Origin: a virus
Virus record (IMG/VR): IMGVR_UViG_3300022200_003906
Span: 1-28,464 of that record
Reading direction: 5' to 3' (one strand)
DNA length: 28,464 nt
Shown here: piece after piece, positions 15,655-22,472 of the stretch
Position numbering within the stretch: the first letter of the stretch is position 1
Layout of the letters: every line of letters starts with the position of its first letter
Position numbers and translations under genes: made by a program
The notes under the pieces: generated by a model
Told to the model about the DNA's origin: nothing
Databases searched by the model: none
Seen by the model: the letters and a program-made list of their open reading frames with translations, nothing else

Positions 15655-16146
15655 ATGGGATACCGCAAACTACAATATTCAAATGTTCAAGGCTCACGTA
15701 GTACAGAAACACTAGGGCACGGTGTTATTGCTGTTGACGAAAACGATAACTCATTATACATTGGCGACGGTTCTACCGTTGGCGGTAATCCTGTTAACGC
15801 AGCAAATAGTGTAAACACAATCACGCACACCGCCAATACATTAGCGTCAGGAACAAACTGGGGCGACGGCAGCGATATTAGTGTATCAGACAATTCACAA
15901 ACAGAATTTCTAACCATATCAAATAGCCTTGGCGCACTCGGTCGCGCCTCGTTGCCGATTATAACCACTGCTGGCAAAATGCTTATTATGATTGCTACCG
16001 ACGGCGACGATAGCACTTTAGTTGATTACACAAGATTAGATGCTGGTGGCACACAAGCCTCTGTTCAAGTTGGCGATGGTCCAACTAGTGTTGCTATTAT
16101 GATTTCGTTGGGAAGTCGTGGGTGGCAGTTAATACCGCAATCTTAA
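15655..16146 (+). CDS. Small fibre-like virion protein
   Basis: The 163-residue protein begins YRKLQYSNVQGSRSTETLG and then GVIAVDENDNSLYIGDGSTV, the same general pattern as the tropism-determinant-like N-terminus of the fibre gene at 1075 (a strand, a variable helix, then GE/GV-x-A-x-D...L-x-IGDG). The rest is Ser/Thr/Gly-rich beta sequence ending in MISLGSRGWQLIPQ. I infer a small fibre, tip or decoration protein, but the family is not firmly known. It has its own late promoter with almost no leader and stands between gp4 and gp16, away from the main fibre genes. Confidence 0.7.
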   Translation: MGYRKLQYSNVQGSRSTETLGHGVIAVDENDNSLYIGDGSTVGGNPVNAANSVNTITHTANTLASGTNWGDGSDISVSDNSQTEFLTISNSLGALGRASLPIITTAGKMLIMIATDGDDSTLVDYTRLDAGGTQASVQVGDGPTSVAIMISLGSRGWQLIPQS

Positions 16147-16197
16147 CCTCCCTTCTTAGCAATCTCACGCAATAACTCTTACTATTAAAAATAGTCA

Positions 16198-16204
16198 ATA
16201 AATA
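16198..16204 (+). promoter_or_regulatory. Late promoter for gp16, leaderless geometry
   Basis: AATAAATACGACTATG: the late box is followed by exactly 5 nt and the ATG at 16210. With the T4 box at -12 to -6 the start falls on the A of the AUG. A small stem (ACTATT/AATAGT, 16181-16195) lies just upstream. Confidence 0.7.
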
Positions 16205-16209
16205 CGACT

Positions 16210-16689
16210 ATGAAGAAACTTGAAGAACTTTTTGATCTCCCAGAATCAGGTTCTGATCACGAACCACTTGTATCTGAATCAGAAGAATCATTTAGCATTC
16301 CGCAAACTTATGAAGGATATAGTAACTTAGAAAAAATTGATGCTGCGTTACCTGCTGTTAAAGGGTTAGAAGCAAGCGATAAGGAAATGGATAGTCTTGC
16401 CGAGATGGCTACTAAAACATACCAGGATTTAGTTGATTTGGGCATGAACGTAGAAGCACGGTTTTCATCTGAGATTTTTAGTGTAGCGGCAACGATGTTA
16501 GGACATGCTATTACAGCAAAGACAGCTAAAATGAACAAGAAACTTAAAATGATTGATCTACAATTAAAGAAACAAAAATTAGATCAAGATCGTGGCGACG
16601 AAGATGCTACCACTAGCACCGGACATATTTTAGATCGCAATGAACTTCTTGAAAAGCTATTGAACCCAAATACGAACAATGACGCATAA
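16210..16689 (+). CDS. 16: Terminase small subunit, T4 gp16-like
   Basis: The 159-residue product has the size and layout of T4 gp16 (164 residues), the ring-forming regulator of DNA packaging that works with gp17. After an acidic N-terminus come GLEASDKEMDSLAEMATKTY (about 54-73), DLVDLGMNVEARFSSEIFSV and TMLGHAITAKTAKMNKKLKM, followed by the Lys-rich helix IDLQLKKQKLDQDRG. The central part is strongly helical with heptad-like spacing, as expected for the oligomerizing core. gp17 lies 5.8 kb downstream rather than next door; the genes between them are mostly unknowns plus a radical SAM enzyme and two nucleases. The late promoter has the 5-nt leaderless spacing. Confidence 0.85.
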   Translation: MKKLEELFDLPESGSDHEPLVSESEESFSIPQTYEGYSNLEKIDAALPAVKGLEASDKEMDSLAEMATKTYQDLVDLGMNVEARFSSEIFSVAATMLGHAITAKTAKMNKKLKMIDLQLKKQKLDQDRGDEDATTSTGHILDRNELLEKLLNPNTNNDA

Positions 16690-16692
16690 ATA
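16686..16692 (+). promoter_or_regulatory. Late promoter starting inside a hairpin
   Basis: ATAAATA overlaps the stop codon of gp16. The expected start, 16698, falls inside the left arm of the hairpin at 16693-16714, so late transcripts would lack about five of its nine base pairs. Confidence 0.7.
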
Positions 16693-16714
16693 TACTTAAC
16701 TCAGGAGTTAAGTA
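16693..16714 (+). promoter_or_regulatory. Hairpin that masks the ribosome binding site of the gene at 16716
   Basis: TACTTAACT pairs perfectly with AGTTAAGTA around a CAGG loop. The ribosome binding site AGGAG (16703-16707) is partly in the loop and partly in the stem, and the ATG starts 2 nt after it. A transcript coming through from gp16 would form the full stem; one started at the late promoter would not. T4 uses the same design for lysozyme gene e and the I-TevI ORF. Confidence 0.6.
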
Positions 16715-16715
16715 A

Positions 16716-17267
16716 ATGCGCTCGCTACACGAATTTTTAACAGAATCTAAAAAATCATATGAATACCGCATCAAGTATGTTGGTGACTTTACAAAAGAAA
16801 AGCAAGATATCTTAAAGAACATCCTTGCTAAATTTAATCCGCAATCATACGGTGCTATTAAAACTAGTCCTGTTATGAAATGTCCATATGATTTTCCAAG
16901 TTTTGAAAATGAATCTGTAAGTTCAATGGATGTTACATTAGAATATCCTGCGTCAATCTCACAAATTATGGAATTAGCATCAACTAGAGGGTGTGATGTT
17001 AATCGTTTGAAGATTTTAGATAAACGGTTTTCGGATTCAATTAATACTGAGCATGATAACAAAGAAGAAGGTACAATATTAGATAATGCCGAACTTCCTG
17101 CTCAAAATAAAGAACAAAAAGAAGCGGCAGAAGCGTACGGTAATAGTTTTCAAGATGTAGTTAAAAACATGGAGACTCGCAAGTATGAAATTGCCGGCGG
17201 CGAAACCTCTGTAGCATCAACAACAAATGATTTACCGCAAGGTACAAAAAGTCCGTTAGGAAGCTAA
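16716..17267 (+). CDS. Unknown protein with a short head-protein-like leader
   Basis: The 183-residue protein opens MRSLHEFLTESKKSYEYRIK. Its N-terminal pattern (Met, charged, Leu, two residues, hydrophobic, Leu, then Glu) recurs in the next genes and resembles the short leaders of T4-type internal head proteins, but cleavage is not shown. The body mixes strands and helices (YVGDFTKEKQDILKNIL, VTLEYPASISQIMELAST) to about residue 110, then becomes acidic and disordered, ending in a Ser/Thr/Gly tail. I do not recognise the family. Its translation may depend on the late promoter because the ribosome binding site sits in a hairpin. The next gene follows after 6 nt, so the two are probably co-transcribed. 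Confidence 0.75.
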   Translation: MRSLHEFLTESKKSYEYRIKYVGDFTKEKQDILKNILAKFNPQSYGAIKTSPVMKCPYDFPSFENESVSSMDVTLEYPASISQIMELASTRGCDVNRLKILDKRFSDSINTEHDNKEEGTILDNAELPAQNKEQKEAAEAYGNSFQDVVKNMETRKYEIAGGETSVASTTNDLPQGTKSPLGS

Positions 17268-17273
17268 TTAAAA

Positions 17274-18737
17274 ATGGATTTATATAAAATTTTAGAAAAT
17301 TTTAATCAAGTGTCGCGTGTAGTTAATGAAGCACCACCGCCTGAGAGGTCGTCTGTATCATTATGGTCACACCTTAAACCAGCAGATGAGGAATGTAGAT
17401 TAAAAATGAAAGATATTCCTCGTCCAATCGATGATCCGAAATTTGACCCAATTAAAAAACAATTAAAATCGCCGGTACCAGATGAAAATGACTGGGTTCC
17501 AGACTGTAAAAATTTAGCCTGGGTCCCAGCAAATAGAAAGGCATTAGTCTGGTGGCAAGAAGCATTAGAAGAACTTTCTGATTATCATGATGTTGAAGGA
17601 AAGGATCCTCTATTAAGTCCAACTAAAGAAGAATCATGGGGTGCTCTTGCTAGACAATTACAGTTGTATGTTTTTAATAGCACCCCTGGACAAAAATGGT
17701 GGGCGCAATACCCAGACCATTCCTGGGAAATGTTAGTTAGACTAATCAACGAGGTAGCTGAACTCTATGGCGACATGTATGATAAAGGACAGAAAAAAGG
17801 AGCGGAACAACATCCTGGACCTGGAGGCGTAACATATTGGTTAGCCAGCGATGACGAAGTAGTTGATATGTTTAAGGGATTAGTATACATTTACCCATCA
17901 CCACGTGTTGTATGGGGAAAAGATGAAATGGATGTTAGCGAAAGTAAAGAAATTTCAGAATCCACAGATGTAAATGAATTGATTGAATTAATTGCTAGCG
18001 AAGCATATATTAGAATGCCTCAAGTATTTAACGAACATGGCGACGACTATATAATGTCAATTATTGATGATGTTGCTAACAAATATGCCGGTAAAGATGC
18101 TAGTATCGATGAGATGTTATATGCGTTAACTGAGAAATTAGAAGATGATGAAGATCTCAATGAAGGTGCCGCAACAGTATTCAGTGATGCTAAAGGGCAT
18201 CATTTAAAAAATGCCGGCGGTGAAGTCGTACAAAGTTTTGAAGGAACACCAGAAGGCTTGCGACAAGCTCGCAATGCTCTATACGCAAATTACAATGTAT
18301 TAAGCATGGAAAAACCCAAGGAAAGTGCCATGAATGAATTTAAAAATAAATTTGAAAAAGCTCTTAACGAGTCCTTAACCATTAACACAACTGCTGGTAC
18401 AGATCAGCCAGATTCGGTTAATGTTACAGCAACAGATGAAGATGCACATACACTTATTGCTATTCTTAAAGCAGCAGGTTTGCCATACAAAGAACAAGAA
18501 GCTAAATTAGTAGCAGCAACTCCTTGTGCAATGGGCGAAGCTGACGACAATTTAGCATATACACCAAATGATGCTAACTCATTAGCAGGTAGTGTTGATA
18601 CAATGGTTAACCAATTAGCCGGCGGATTAAATCGTGCTAAATCTCAATACAGAAAAGAATATCCTGGCGATAATCCAATGGCAGTTAATGAAGAAAACTT
18701 AATGCGTGGTCTTTGGGACTTATATAAAAAGGTATAA
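17274..18737 (+). CDS. Unknown acidic protein, probable virion or head component
   Basis: The 487-residue product starts MDLYKILENFNQVSRVVNEA, again with the leader-like pattern. Residues about 20-225 form a Trp-rich globular region (WVPANRKALVWWQEALEELS, WWAQYPDHSWEMLVRLINEV, GGVTYWLASDDEVVDMFKGL). Residues about 236-300 are acidic and helical. After AATVFSDAKGHHLKNAGGEV an internal leader-like segment, KESAMNEFKNKFEKALNES (about 348-366), introduces NTTAGTDQPDSVNVTATDED, AHTLIAILKAAGLPY and a tail. The last module is one I recall from unknown proteins of marine T4-like phages. The arrangement suggests a fusion of two units that each began with a leader. No enzyme motif is visible. It has no obvious Shine-Dalgarno and is followed after 2 nt by the next gene. 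Confidence 0.8.
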   Translation: MDLYKILENFNQVSRVVNEAPPPERSSVSLWSHLKPADEECRLKMKDIPRPIDDPKFDPIKKQLKSPVPDENDWVPDCKNLAWVPANRKALVWWQEALEELSDYHDVEGKDPLLSPTKEESWGALARQLQLYVFNSTPGQKWWAQYPDHSWEMLVRLINEVAELYGDMYDKGQKKGAEQHPGPGGVTYWLASDDEVVDMFKGLVYIYPSPRVVWGKDEMDVSESKEISESTDVNELIELIASEAYIRMPQVFNEHGDDYIMSIIDDVANKYAGKDASIDEMLYALTEKLEDDEDLNEGAATVFSDAKGHHLKNAGGEVVQSFEGTPEGLRQARNALYANYNVLSMEKPKESAMNEFKNKFEKALNESLTINTTAGTDQPDSVNVTATDEDAHTLIAILKAAGLPYKEQEAKLVAATPCAMGEADDNLAYTPNDANSLAGSVDTMVNQLAGGLNRAKSQYRKEYPGDNPMAVNEENLMRGLWDLYKKV

Positions 18738-18739
18738 CA

Positions 18740-19144
18740 ATGGAATCAATTTATACAATTTTAGAATCGTTGAATGTAGTTGAAGGTTTTAGAAATAAAC
18801 GAGAAGCACAAGCATATCTTGTGAGTGTGTATAAAGAAAACGATTATGATATGTCATACGAAGATTGGCTAGATGATATTCGTAATGGTGGTTATTCTCC
18901 GGCTATAACCAGAGCAGTTAAAGCAATTGACACACTTCAAGAAGCAGAAGAAGAAGAAAAACGTTATTATGTGACGGTTGGGATGATGATGTATGCTGAT
19001 AGTGACGAAGCAGTCGTTAAAAAAGCCGAAGCGTTTGCTAGCCAATTAAGGGCCAAACATGATAACCGTGCTAATGTATTAAGTGTATATGAAAACCCAT
19101 TTGGGTCACTAACCGATCGCAAAGTAATAGATAAATTAGACTAA
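18740..19144 (+). CDS. Unknown small acidic protein
   Basis: This 134-residue protein begins MESIYTILESLNVVEGF, nearly the same start pattern as its upstream neighbour (MDLYKILENFNQVSRVVNE), which supports a shared leader or a common origin. After RNKREAQAYLVSVYKENDYD and a helical stretch there is an acidic run EAEEEEK (about 68-74), then a small alpha/beta unit, YYVTVGMMMYADSDEAVVKK. No family is recognised. Its stop shares one base with the ATG of the next gene, so translation is coupled. Confidence 0.75.
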   Translation: MESIYTILESLNVVEGFRNKREAQAYLVSVYKENDYDMSYEDWLDDIRNGGYSPAITRAVKAIDTLQEAEEEEKRYYVTVGMMMYADSDEAVVKKAEAFASQLRAKHDNRANVLSVYENPFGSLTDRKVIDKLD

Positions 19145-20118
19145 TGAAAAAACTTTCAGATTATATGTTTGACGTACAAAAGCCGCATGTAGGCGATACT
19201 GTGGTTATTAGTGTTAACAACGAATATGTAATTGAAAGTAAAATTACAAGGGTAGCAGATCGTATTTCAATTGTAATGGATGCTGCTACAAACGAAGTGT
19301 TAAAACACGCTATTGCTAACGAAGCAAAAGGCACAAGCGTAGTAGATTTTGATCGCATTGGGCGTTACAGCAAATGGGGCAAAGCGTTATTACAAGTATT
19401 AAAATGGTCTAGTAATCCTAACGTGATGGATAAGCACACAACAGATAATGATGTTGTAATTATTATTCGCGACAATGTACTAAATCAAATCTTAGAAAAA
19501 GAAGCGCCGGGCGTTAGTTCAAACCAAATTGCCCTGTATGCCAAAGCGATTCCTGAGCTTGATTATCAATGGGCTTCTAAAAGTAAGCAACATATAATTA
19601 CAATGCCACGTGATTTAAAATTAGCATCGTTTCCAGGGGTTAAAGATGTTGATGAAAGTCAGCTAACATTTGAAAATAACATTTGGAAGTTAGAGTTTAA
19701 TTCTAGTAAACCTGTTGCTGTTATTATCTCTGAGGTAAAACAACAAGCTAAAGAAATTATTGCTGAAGCAAAGGTTGGAAAAATGCCTTTAAACTATTGG
19801 GAAGCTAATCCTGGATCAGTATATACAGCAGACAAATACTACGACATGTATCGTGCTTCTATGTTGATGGGTCGTTTATCTAACAAACATTCTGACGAAG
19901 ACTTTGGGGACATTGATGCGTATAGTTGGATTAATAACGCCCCTATGTTAGTTACATATACTCCTGAAGAATATGAAATGGCTAAGCGAGCATTTGCGTT
20001 TATGGGCGTTCCCATGAAAGCACACGTTCCACTAGGAAGTGACGAACCAGCTGCTGTAAACAAAGTATCACCTTTTAAACCATTTAAAGGTTATAAAGGC
20101 GCTCAACGCCGCTCCTAA
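19144..20118 (+). CDS. Unknown protein
   Basis: The 324-residue product starts MKKLSDYMFDVQKPHVGDTV; the ATG overlaps the previous stop by one base. The first 75 residues look like a small beta barrel (GDTVVISVNNEYVIESKITR, VADRISIVMD). The middle has NDVVIIIRDNVLNQIL and QIALYAKAIPELDYQWASKS. The C-terminal 120 residues carry AKVGKMPLNYWEANPGSVYT and ADKYYDMYRASMLMGRLSNK, a pattern I recall from unknown proteins of other marine phages, and end in a basic tail (GYKGAQRRS). No catalytic motif or membrane segment is seen. It is the last gene of the coupled set starting at 16716. A virion role is inferred from neighbours only. Confidence 0.78.
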   Translation: MKKLSDYMFDVQKPHVGDTVVISVNNEYVIESKITRVADRISIVMDAATNEVLKHAIANEAKGTSVVDFDRIGRYSKWGKALLQVLKWSSNPNVMDKHTTDNDVVIIIRDNVLNQILEKEAPGVSSNQIALYAKAIPELDYQWASKSKQHIITMPRDLKLASFPGVKDVDESQLTFENNIWKLEFNSSKPVAVIISEVKQQAKEIIAEAKVGKMPLNYWEANPGSVYTADKYYDMYRASMLMGRLSNKHSDEDFGDIDAYSWINNAPMLVTYTPEEYEMAKRAFAFMGVPMKAHVPLGSDEPAAVNKVSPFKPFKGYKGAQRRS

Positions 20119-20124
20119 TAAGTA
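20118..20124 (+). promoter_or_regulatory. Possible weak late promoter for the radical SAM gene
   Basis: ATAAGTA, one mismatch from ATAAATA, lies exactly 5 nt before the ATG at 20130. The spacing equals that of the leaderless class, which makes the imperfect box more believable; by itself it would not be called. Confidence 0.35.
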
Positions 20125-20129
20125 ATTAT

Positions 20130-21269
20130 ATGAATAAAACTTACTGTGCCGCTCCGTGGCATGGCCTCCATATTAATCCTTTTGGAAACGTAAAAACCTG
20201 CTGTGCTGGCGATCCTAATATTCTAGGCGATTTAAACACGTCTAATATTAGTGATATATTGTTTGGCGATAAGTTAAAAGAAATACGTGCTACGTTACGC
20301 GAAGGTCGTATGCATGAACAATATTGTTATAATTGTATACAAGCAGAGAGATATGGTCGTAGCGAAAGAGATTGGCATAATTCTGTTAGCGAAGATTTTG
20401 ACTCAACAACCGCAGAGTTAGATTATCATAGACCTGTACTAGTTGATGTACGTTGGAACATTACTTGTAATCAATCATGTAATTATTGTGGCGATAAATG
20501 TAGTAGTAAATGGGCAGCATTACAAGGTATCCCCCATAAGTCTCAGGTCCGGCCTTATTACCAACAAGTTCACGACTATTTAGAACAGTATCAAGGCTGG
20601 GTGAGAGAAGTAGCATTAGTCGGCGGCGAGCCATTATTGCTTCCGGAAAACGAACGCTTATTAGATATTATTCCTGAAGGAGTTACGGTTACAGTTATCA
20701 CTAATTTTAGTATGGACCTAGCTAGTAACAAAATATTTGAAAAATTATCGCAGAGAAATAAAGTTGGATGGAGTTTAAGTTTTGATAACATCAGTGAGCG
20801 GTATGAATATGTGCGATACGGAGGAAAATGGGAACAACTTGAACGCAATATAGAATTACTCAAACCTTTATTTGAAAAAGGACATTGGGGCGGAATACAC
20901 GCAGTATACAATTTATACAATGCTACACGTTTAAATGAATTCACGGTCTGGGCAAGAAAAAATAACTTAGCAATACAATGGCAAAGTTTATATCAGCCAG
21001 ATTGTTTAGATCCGTTGAAACATAACAGCGAAGTTAAAAGAATAGCACGAACAGAAATAGAAACATTACTCAAAAGAACTGATTTAACCGATAGCGAGCG
21101 CAATTTCTTTGAAACAGCACTAAATAATTTTAACGGTGCTGAAGAACAAGACGAGTTAACAAAGCTCGCACAGCACATAAATGATATAGAGACACTATAT
21201 CATTCCGATAAAGCAGGCTATTTTCTCAAATTATGGCCTGAACTGGCTTGTGCCTTAGGACCATTATAG
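20130..21269 (+). CDS. Radical SAM enzyme with N-terminal auxiliary iron-sulfur motif
   Basis: The 379-residue protein has the radical SAM signature C113-x3-C117-x2-C120 (NITCNQSCNYC), which binds the 4Fe-4S cluster that cleaves S-adenosylmethionine, and the SAM-contacting GGEP at 165-168. Ahead of it lies CAAPWHGLHINPFGNVKTCC (C6, C24, C25) and YCYNC (C66, C69), a SPASM/twitch-like set of Cys that probably holds a second cluster. In most such enzymes this part is C-terminal, so the order is unusual. Family members modify peptides, proteins or small molecules; the substrate here is unknown, and no obvious short precursor peptide gene sits beside it. It lies between unknown virion genes and the packaging genes, so modification of a virion protein or a host target is conceivable. 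Confidence 0.88.
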   Translation: MNKTYCAAPWHGLHINPFGNVKTCCAGDPNILGDLNTSNISDILFGDKLKEIRATLREGRMHEQYCYNCIQAERYGRSERDWHNSVSEDFDSTTAELDYHRPVLVDVRWNITCNQSCNYCGDKCSSKWAALQGIPHKSQVRPYYQQVHDYLEQYQGWVREVALVGGEPLLLPENERLLDIIPEGVTVTVITNFSMDLASNKIFEKLSQRNKVGWSLSFDNISERYEYVRYGGKWEQLERNIELLKPLFEKGHWGGIHAVYNLYNATRLNEFTVWARKNNLAIQWQSLYQPDCLDPLKHNSEVKRIARTEIETLLKRTDLTDSERNFFETALNNFNGAEEQDELTKLAQHINDIETLYHSDKAGYFLKLWPELACALGPL

Positions 21270-21360
21270 GCACGGCTTACGGCAAAATCCGTAGGCGTCT
21301 GGTGCTAGCTACCCAGAAGCAAATCTCGCTACCATTGCTTTTAAAGTGAGAAGCCCGTGT
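21270..21360 (+). ncRNA. Candidate structured RNA or attenuator leading into a terminator
   Basis: The gap after the radical SAM gene can form several nested stems: CACGGCTT (21271-21278) with AAGCCCGTG (21351-21359, one bulged C); ACGG/CCGT (21279-21292); TCTGG/CCAGA (21298-21317); and AAGCAA/TTGCTT (21317-21340). A further pairing TCTCGCT/AGTGAGA (21324-21351) would cross the last stem as an H-type pseudoknot. The outer stem uses the left arm of the terminator at 21351-21374, so the two are mutually exclusive, as in riboswitches and attenuators. No known RNA family fits well. It may instead be just a folded 3' untranslated region. Confidence 0.3.
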
Positions 21361-21374
21361 AAGCGGGCTTTTTT
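21351..21374 (+). terminator. Intrinsic terminator after the radical SAM gene
   Basis: AAGCCCG pairs with CGGGCTT around a TGTAAG loop and is followed by a T-run. It separates the radical SAM transcript from the GIY-YIG gene, whose own late promoter starts 3 nt later. Confidence 0.9.
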
Positions 21375-21376
21375 AT

Positions 21377-21383
21377 GTAAATA
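21377..21383 (+). promoter_or_regulatory. Late promoter for the GIY-YIG gene, leaderless geometry
   Basis: GTAAATAGTATTATG: the late box, exactly 5 nt, then the ATG at 21389. It follows directly on the terminator T-run, so the gene is an independent unit with no room for a leader. Confidence 0.65.
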
Positions 21384-21388
21384 GTATT

Positions 21389-21919
21389 ATGAAAATTAAT
21401 GAAGTATTTCCGCCACTAGGCAAGTCTGTAAGATATAATTTTTTTGATATCTTTAGCTTTGTGCGTGTTAAGGAAAACGGAAAATTAAAAATTTCACTGA
21501 ACCGCAGCCGCCCTGCTGAAACAAAACGCTCAGGCATCTACGTGTGGTATCATCCAGACTGGGGATACTTCTATGTAGGTATTGCCGCAGCAGACAACTT
21601 CACAGAGCGTTGGAATAAGCATATTCAAAAACTATTAGATAATTGTTCTAGTGCAAAACAAATGAAAAATTGGAAAGCGTTTGCTGATAAATTTAAAGCA
21701 GCAGGGTATGGAATTGATGATTTAAAAGACATTACATTACGTTTCTTTCCTATAGCCAGCCGCACAGAGTTTCCGGGCGAGGAAGAAGAGTTTAAAAAGT
21801 ATTTGTCTGATATTGAAACACGTATTGTTGGTATTATTAACCCTGCGTGTAATAAAGAATACAATCCAGAGCGCCGTAGCGCAACACGGTTCCCTACAGC
21901 AAAAATTAACGCTGATTAA
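21389..21919 (+). CDS. GIY-YIG family endonuclease
   Basis: The 176-residue protein shows the family core: GIYVWYHPDWG (G49-I50-Y51), then YFYVGIAAADN (Y62-V63-G64), R74 in FTERWNKHIQ, and a catalytic Glu candidate E143 in SDIETRIVGI followed by INPACNKEYN. Such enzymes cut DNA with one metal ion. Whether this is a homing endonuclease or serves repair, exclusion or DNA processing cannot be told; no separate DNA-binding zinc finger is seen, unlike the nuclease gene at 8821-9477. It sits alone between a terminator and a convergent HNH gene, which it overlaps by 14 nt, next to the large terminase. Late expression is predicted from the promoter. Confidence 0.82.
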   Translation: MKINEVFPPLGKSVRYNFFDIFSFVRVKENGKLKISLNRSRPAETKRSGIYVWYHPDWGYFYVGIAAADNFTERWNKHIQKLLDNCSSAKQMKNWKAFADKFKAAGYGIDDLKDITLRFFPIASRTEFPGEEEEFKKYLSDIETRIVGIINPACNKEYNPERRSATRFPTAKINAD

Positions 21920-22448
21920 TTACAATAGGTTCTTGTTCTAAGTTTAAGTACTGTGCCCACGAAGGGTGATTGATGCGTATCTGAGTCTTGCGTATTGAAT
22001 TTGCTAATTGATAATAATCTGGTGTAAACGGAGCACGTTTAGGTTTAATTAAACGATCACTCTTATCCCAGTTACAAGGCTTACAAGCAGTGACACAATT
22101 ATCCCATTCTGTTTTGCCACCGTGACTTTTTGGGACAACATGATCTATAGTTAATTGTGTAGGTGTAAAAGTATCTCCGCAATATTGACATTGAAACATG
22201 TCTCGAATATATAGGTTTGCTCTACTAAACGTTTTTGTTTTGCGTTTAGTATATCCAGACTTTAATGCAATCACACTAGGAACACGCATAATAGTCTTTT
22301 GACTGTGAACGTTCCAATCATCGTACCATTCTAGTACATGTACCTTGTCAAGAAATAATAGTTTAATTGCTTGTTGCCAATGTACAGCACTAAGCGGAAT
22401 GTAACTTAGTGGTTGGTAATCTGGACCTAGAACTAATGTGTGAGCCAT
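21906..22448 (-). CDS. HNH endonuclease
   Basis: The 180-residue protein has a full HNH finger of the HNH_5-like type: zinc pair C87-x2-C90 (FQCQYCGD), the LTIDHVVPKSHGG segment with D102-H103, W115-D116-N117 and the second zinc pair C122-x2-C125 (ACKPCN). The N-terminal 80 residues (HTLVLGPDYQPLSYIPLSAV, WQQAIKLLFLDKVHVLEW) match the usual front domain of bacterial and cyanophage homologues. It is transcribed divergently from gp17 through a shared palindromic promoter. HNH nucleases beside the terminase assist packaging in some other phages, while in T4-like phages they are often mobile elements; both readings are open. It would be expressed together with gp17. Confidence 0.88.
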   Translation of the reverse strand: MAHTLVLGPDYQPLSYIPLSAVHWQQAIKLLFLDKVHVLEWYDDWNVHSQKTIMRVPSVIALKSGYTKRKTKTFSRANLYIRDMFQCQYCGDTFTPTQLTIDHVVPKSHGGKTEWDNCVTACKPCNWDKSDRLIKPKRAPFTPDYYQLANSIRKTQIRINHPSWAQYLNLEQEPIVINQR

Positions 22449-22450
22449 TG

Positions 22451-22470
22451 TTGTATTTACGTAAATACAA
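22451..22470. promoter_or_regulatory. Palindromic divergent late promoter for gp17 and the HNH gene
   Basis: TTGTATTTACGTAAATACAA is a perfect 20-bp palindrome. Each strand reads GTAAATA (22461-22467 on plus, 22460-22454 on minus), a late box, and in each direction exactly 5 nt separate it from an ATG (22473 plus, 22448 minus). Both genes would thus be started leaderless from one symmetrical site. Confidence 0.7.
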
Positions 22471-22472
22471 TT

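Noticed and set aside
21298-21335. preQ1-I riboswitch
   Set aside because: The stem-loop resembles the aptamer, but the A-rich 3' tail is absent and the downstream gene is not a queuosine gene; kept only as a possible unclassified RNA.
22440-22472. GTG start extending gp17 by 11 residues
   Set aside because: It lies upstream of the predicted late transcription start and runs through the promoter palindrome; the ATG at 22473 fits the promoter spacing.
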